64,000 nt of DNA from NCBI RefSeq assembly GCF_012062845.1, contig NZ_WWNB01000011.1, positions 1 to 64,000 on the forward strand, written 5' to 3'. A program made the position numbers and the translations under genes. The stretch comes from Halomonas salinarum. Its GTDB lineage: Bacteria > Pseudomonadota > Gammaproteobacteria > Pseudomonadales > Halomonadaceae. Positions 63,369 through 64,000 of this stretch are shown here, piece by piece (the stretch's first letter is position 1; the number at the start of each line of letters is the position of its first letter). The notes below the pieces were generated by a model, which ran no database searches, was not told where the DNA came from, and saw only the letters and a program-made list of their open reading frames with translations.

Positions 63369-64000
63369 GCCCACTGCGCACCTTCTGCAGACTGGTCACC
63401 TGCCTCACACTCGCCACCCTGCTTGGCCTGCCCTCGGTGGCTCAGGCATCTCGCGCGCCCGGTAGTTTCAGCGTCATCAGCTATCACGATGTCGTGGATC
63501 TGGATGCCACCCCGAACCTGAAGATCTACCCTCAGACCATCACGCGTAACCGCTTGATTCAGCATTTCAACCTGATGGTGGAGCTGGGCTACCAGCCGGT
63601 CAGCTTCCAGGCGATTCTCGATGCAAAAGCCGGCCGCCGGACGCTGCCGGACAAGGCCGTACTGCTCAGCTTCGACGATGGTTATCGAAGTTTCCACGAC
63701 ACCGTCTATCCCTTGCTTCAGCTTTATAACTTTCCCGCCATCACGGCGGTTGTGACCGGCTGGCTGGATATCCCCGCGACACGCCGGGTGCCTTATGGTG
63801 ACGACCGGGTGCCACGCGAGCGATTCATGTCCTGGGATCAGTTGCGTGAGCTCCATCGTTCACCGCTGGTCGAGGTAGCCTCTCACAGTGATGACCTGCA
63901 CTACGGCGCCATCGGCAATCCCTTTGGCAATGAGCAGCCGGCCGCGACGACCAGCATCTGGTCGGCCACCGGTTACGAGAGCGAAGCTGACTATCTGGCG
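63365..64000 (+). CDS. pgaB: PgaB, PNAG N-deacetylase (5' part, cut by window edge)
   Basis: The first 212 codons of a periplasmic carbohydrate esterase family 4 enzyme that partly deacetylates PNAG before export. A signal peptide (about 1-29, ending SVAQA-SRAPG) is followed by the NodB-like deacetylase domain: VISYHDVVD near 41, the metal and catalytic pair in LLSFDDGYRSF (about 102-112), and VASHSDDLHYG (about 176). E. coli PgaB is a lipoprotein; I see no clear lipobox cysteine at the cleavage site here. The ATG lies in the pgaA stop codon (ATGA). pgaC and pgaD are expected beyond the window. Confidence 0.92.
   Translation, partial: MSPLRTFCRLVTCLTLATLLGLPSVAQASRAPGSFSVISYHDVVDLDATPNLKIYPQTITRNRLIQHFNLMVELGYQPVSFQAILDAKAGRRTLPDKAVLLSFDDGYRSFHDTVYPLLQLYNFPAITAVVTGWLDIPATRRVPYGDDRVPRERFMSWDQLRELHRSPLVEVASHSDDLHYGAIGNPFGNEQPAATTSIWSATGYESEADYLA

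Overview
The window looks like a chromosomal segment of a high-GC gammaproteobacterium, most likely Halomonadaceae (Halomonas-like). This is an inference from four things: an enterobacterial-style rRNA leader, strong GC bias at third codon positions, Pseudomonas/Halomonas-like gene orders (metK / tkt / epd / pgk / fba; prlC-yheV; ptxS-kguEKD; fdsGBA-fdhD-fdsD), and a large number of TRAP transporter and sodium-coupled transport genes. I see no phage, IS element, integrase, CRISPR array or tRNA. The region is almost entirely metabolic and reads as ordinary chromosome with well-preserved operons.

Layout. 1-600: the upstream end of an rRNA operon transcribed leftwards out of the window (first bases of 16S, boxA, stacked promoters). 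698-9290: a lactate locus, with lldD-dld on the minus strand divergent from lldR-dctB-dctD on the plus strand, and two LldR-type operators between them. 9376-16551: housekeeping genes (YdjM-like, YrdA, NSS transporter, PrlC, YheV, Na/Pi transporter). 16568-23824: a soluble NAD-linked molybdenum formate dehydrogenase (fdsGBA, fdhD, fdsD) with a divergent FdsR-like regulator and a terminator. 23991-27594: a TAXI-TRAP transporter behind a near-consensus sigma-54 promoter with two upstream dyads. 27699-36764: metF, assorted transporters and regulators, a TetR/GST pair, then ahcY and metK of the methyl cycle. 37106-45334: central carbon genes (tkt, fbaB, lrgAB, epd-pgk-fba). 45343-47770: a small membrane protein, a periplasmic histidine phosphatase and a CaCA exchanger. 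47843-58086: a 2-ketogluconate cluster (ptxS-kguE-kguK-kguD) without kguT, followed by a second LacI regulator, a DctPQM TRAP transporter and two YieH-like HAD phosphatases. 58258-60570: YciH/Sui1, CobB sirtuin and a membrane NERD protein. 60945-64000: pgaA and the first part of pgaB (poly-N-acetylglucosamine export), cut by the window edge.

How it may work together. The lactate enzymes lack a neighbouring lldP permease. Instead the lactate repressor gene is translationally coupled to a DctB/DctD two-component system, and the only good sigma-54 promoter I found lies in front of the TAXI-TRAP operon about 15 kb away, with DctD-like dyads at about -148 and -114. I infer that a lactate or carboxylate signal may be read both by LldR (enzymes) and by DctBD (sigma-54 uptake). 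In the same way the kgu cluster seems to have replaced its MFS permease with a TRAP system, whose mRNA leader carries four perfect 17-bp repeats just before the ribosome binding site. These are inferences; gene families and the sites themselves are read directly from the sequence.
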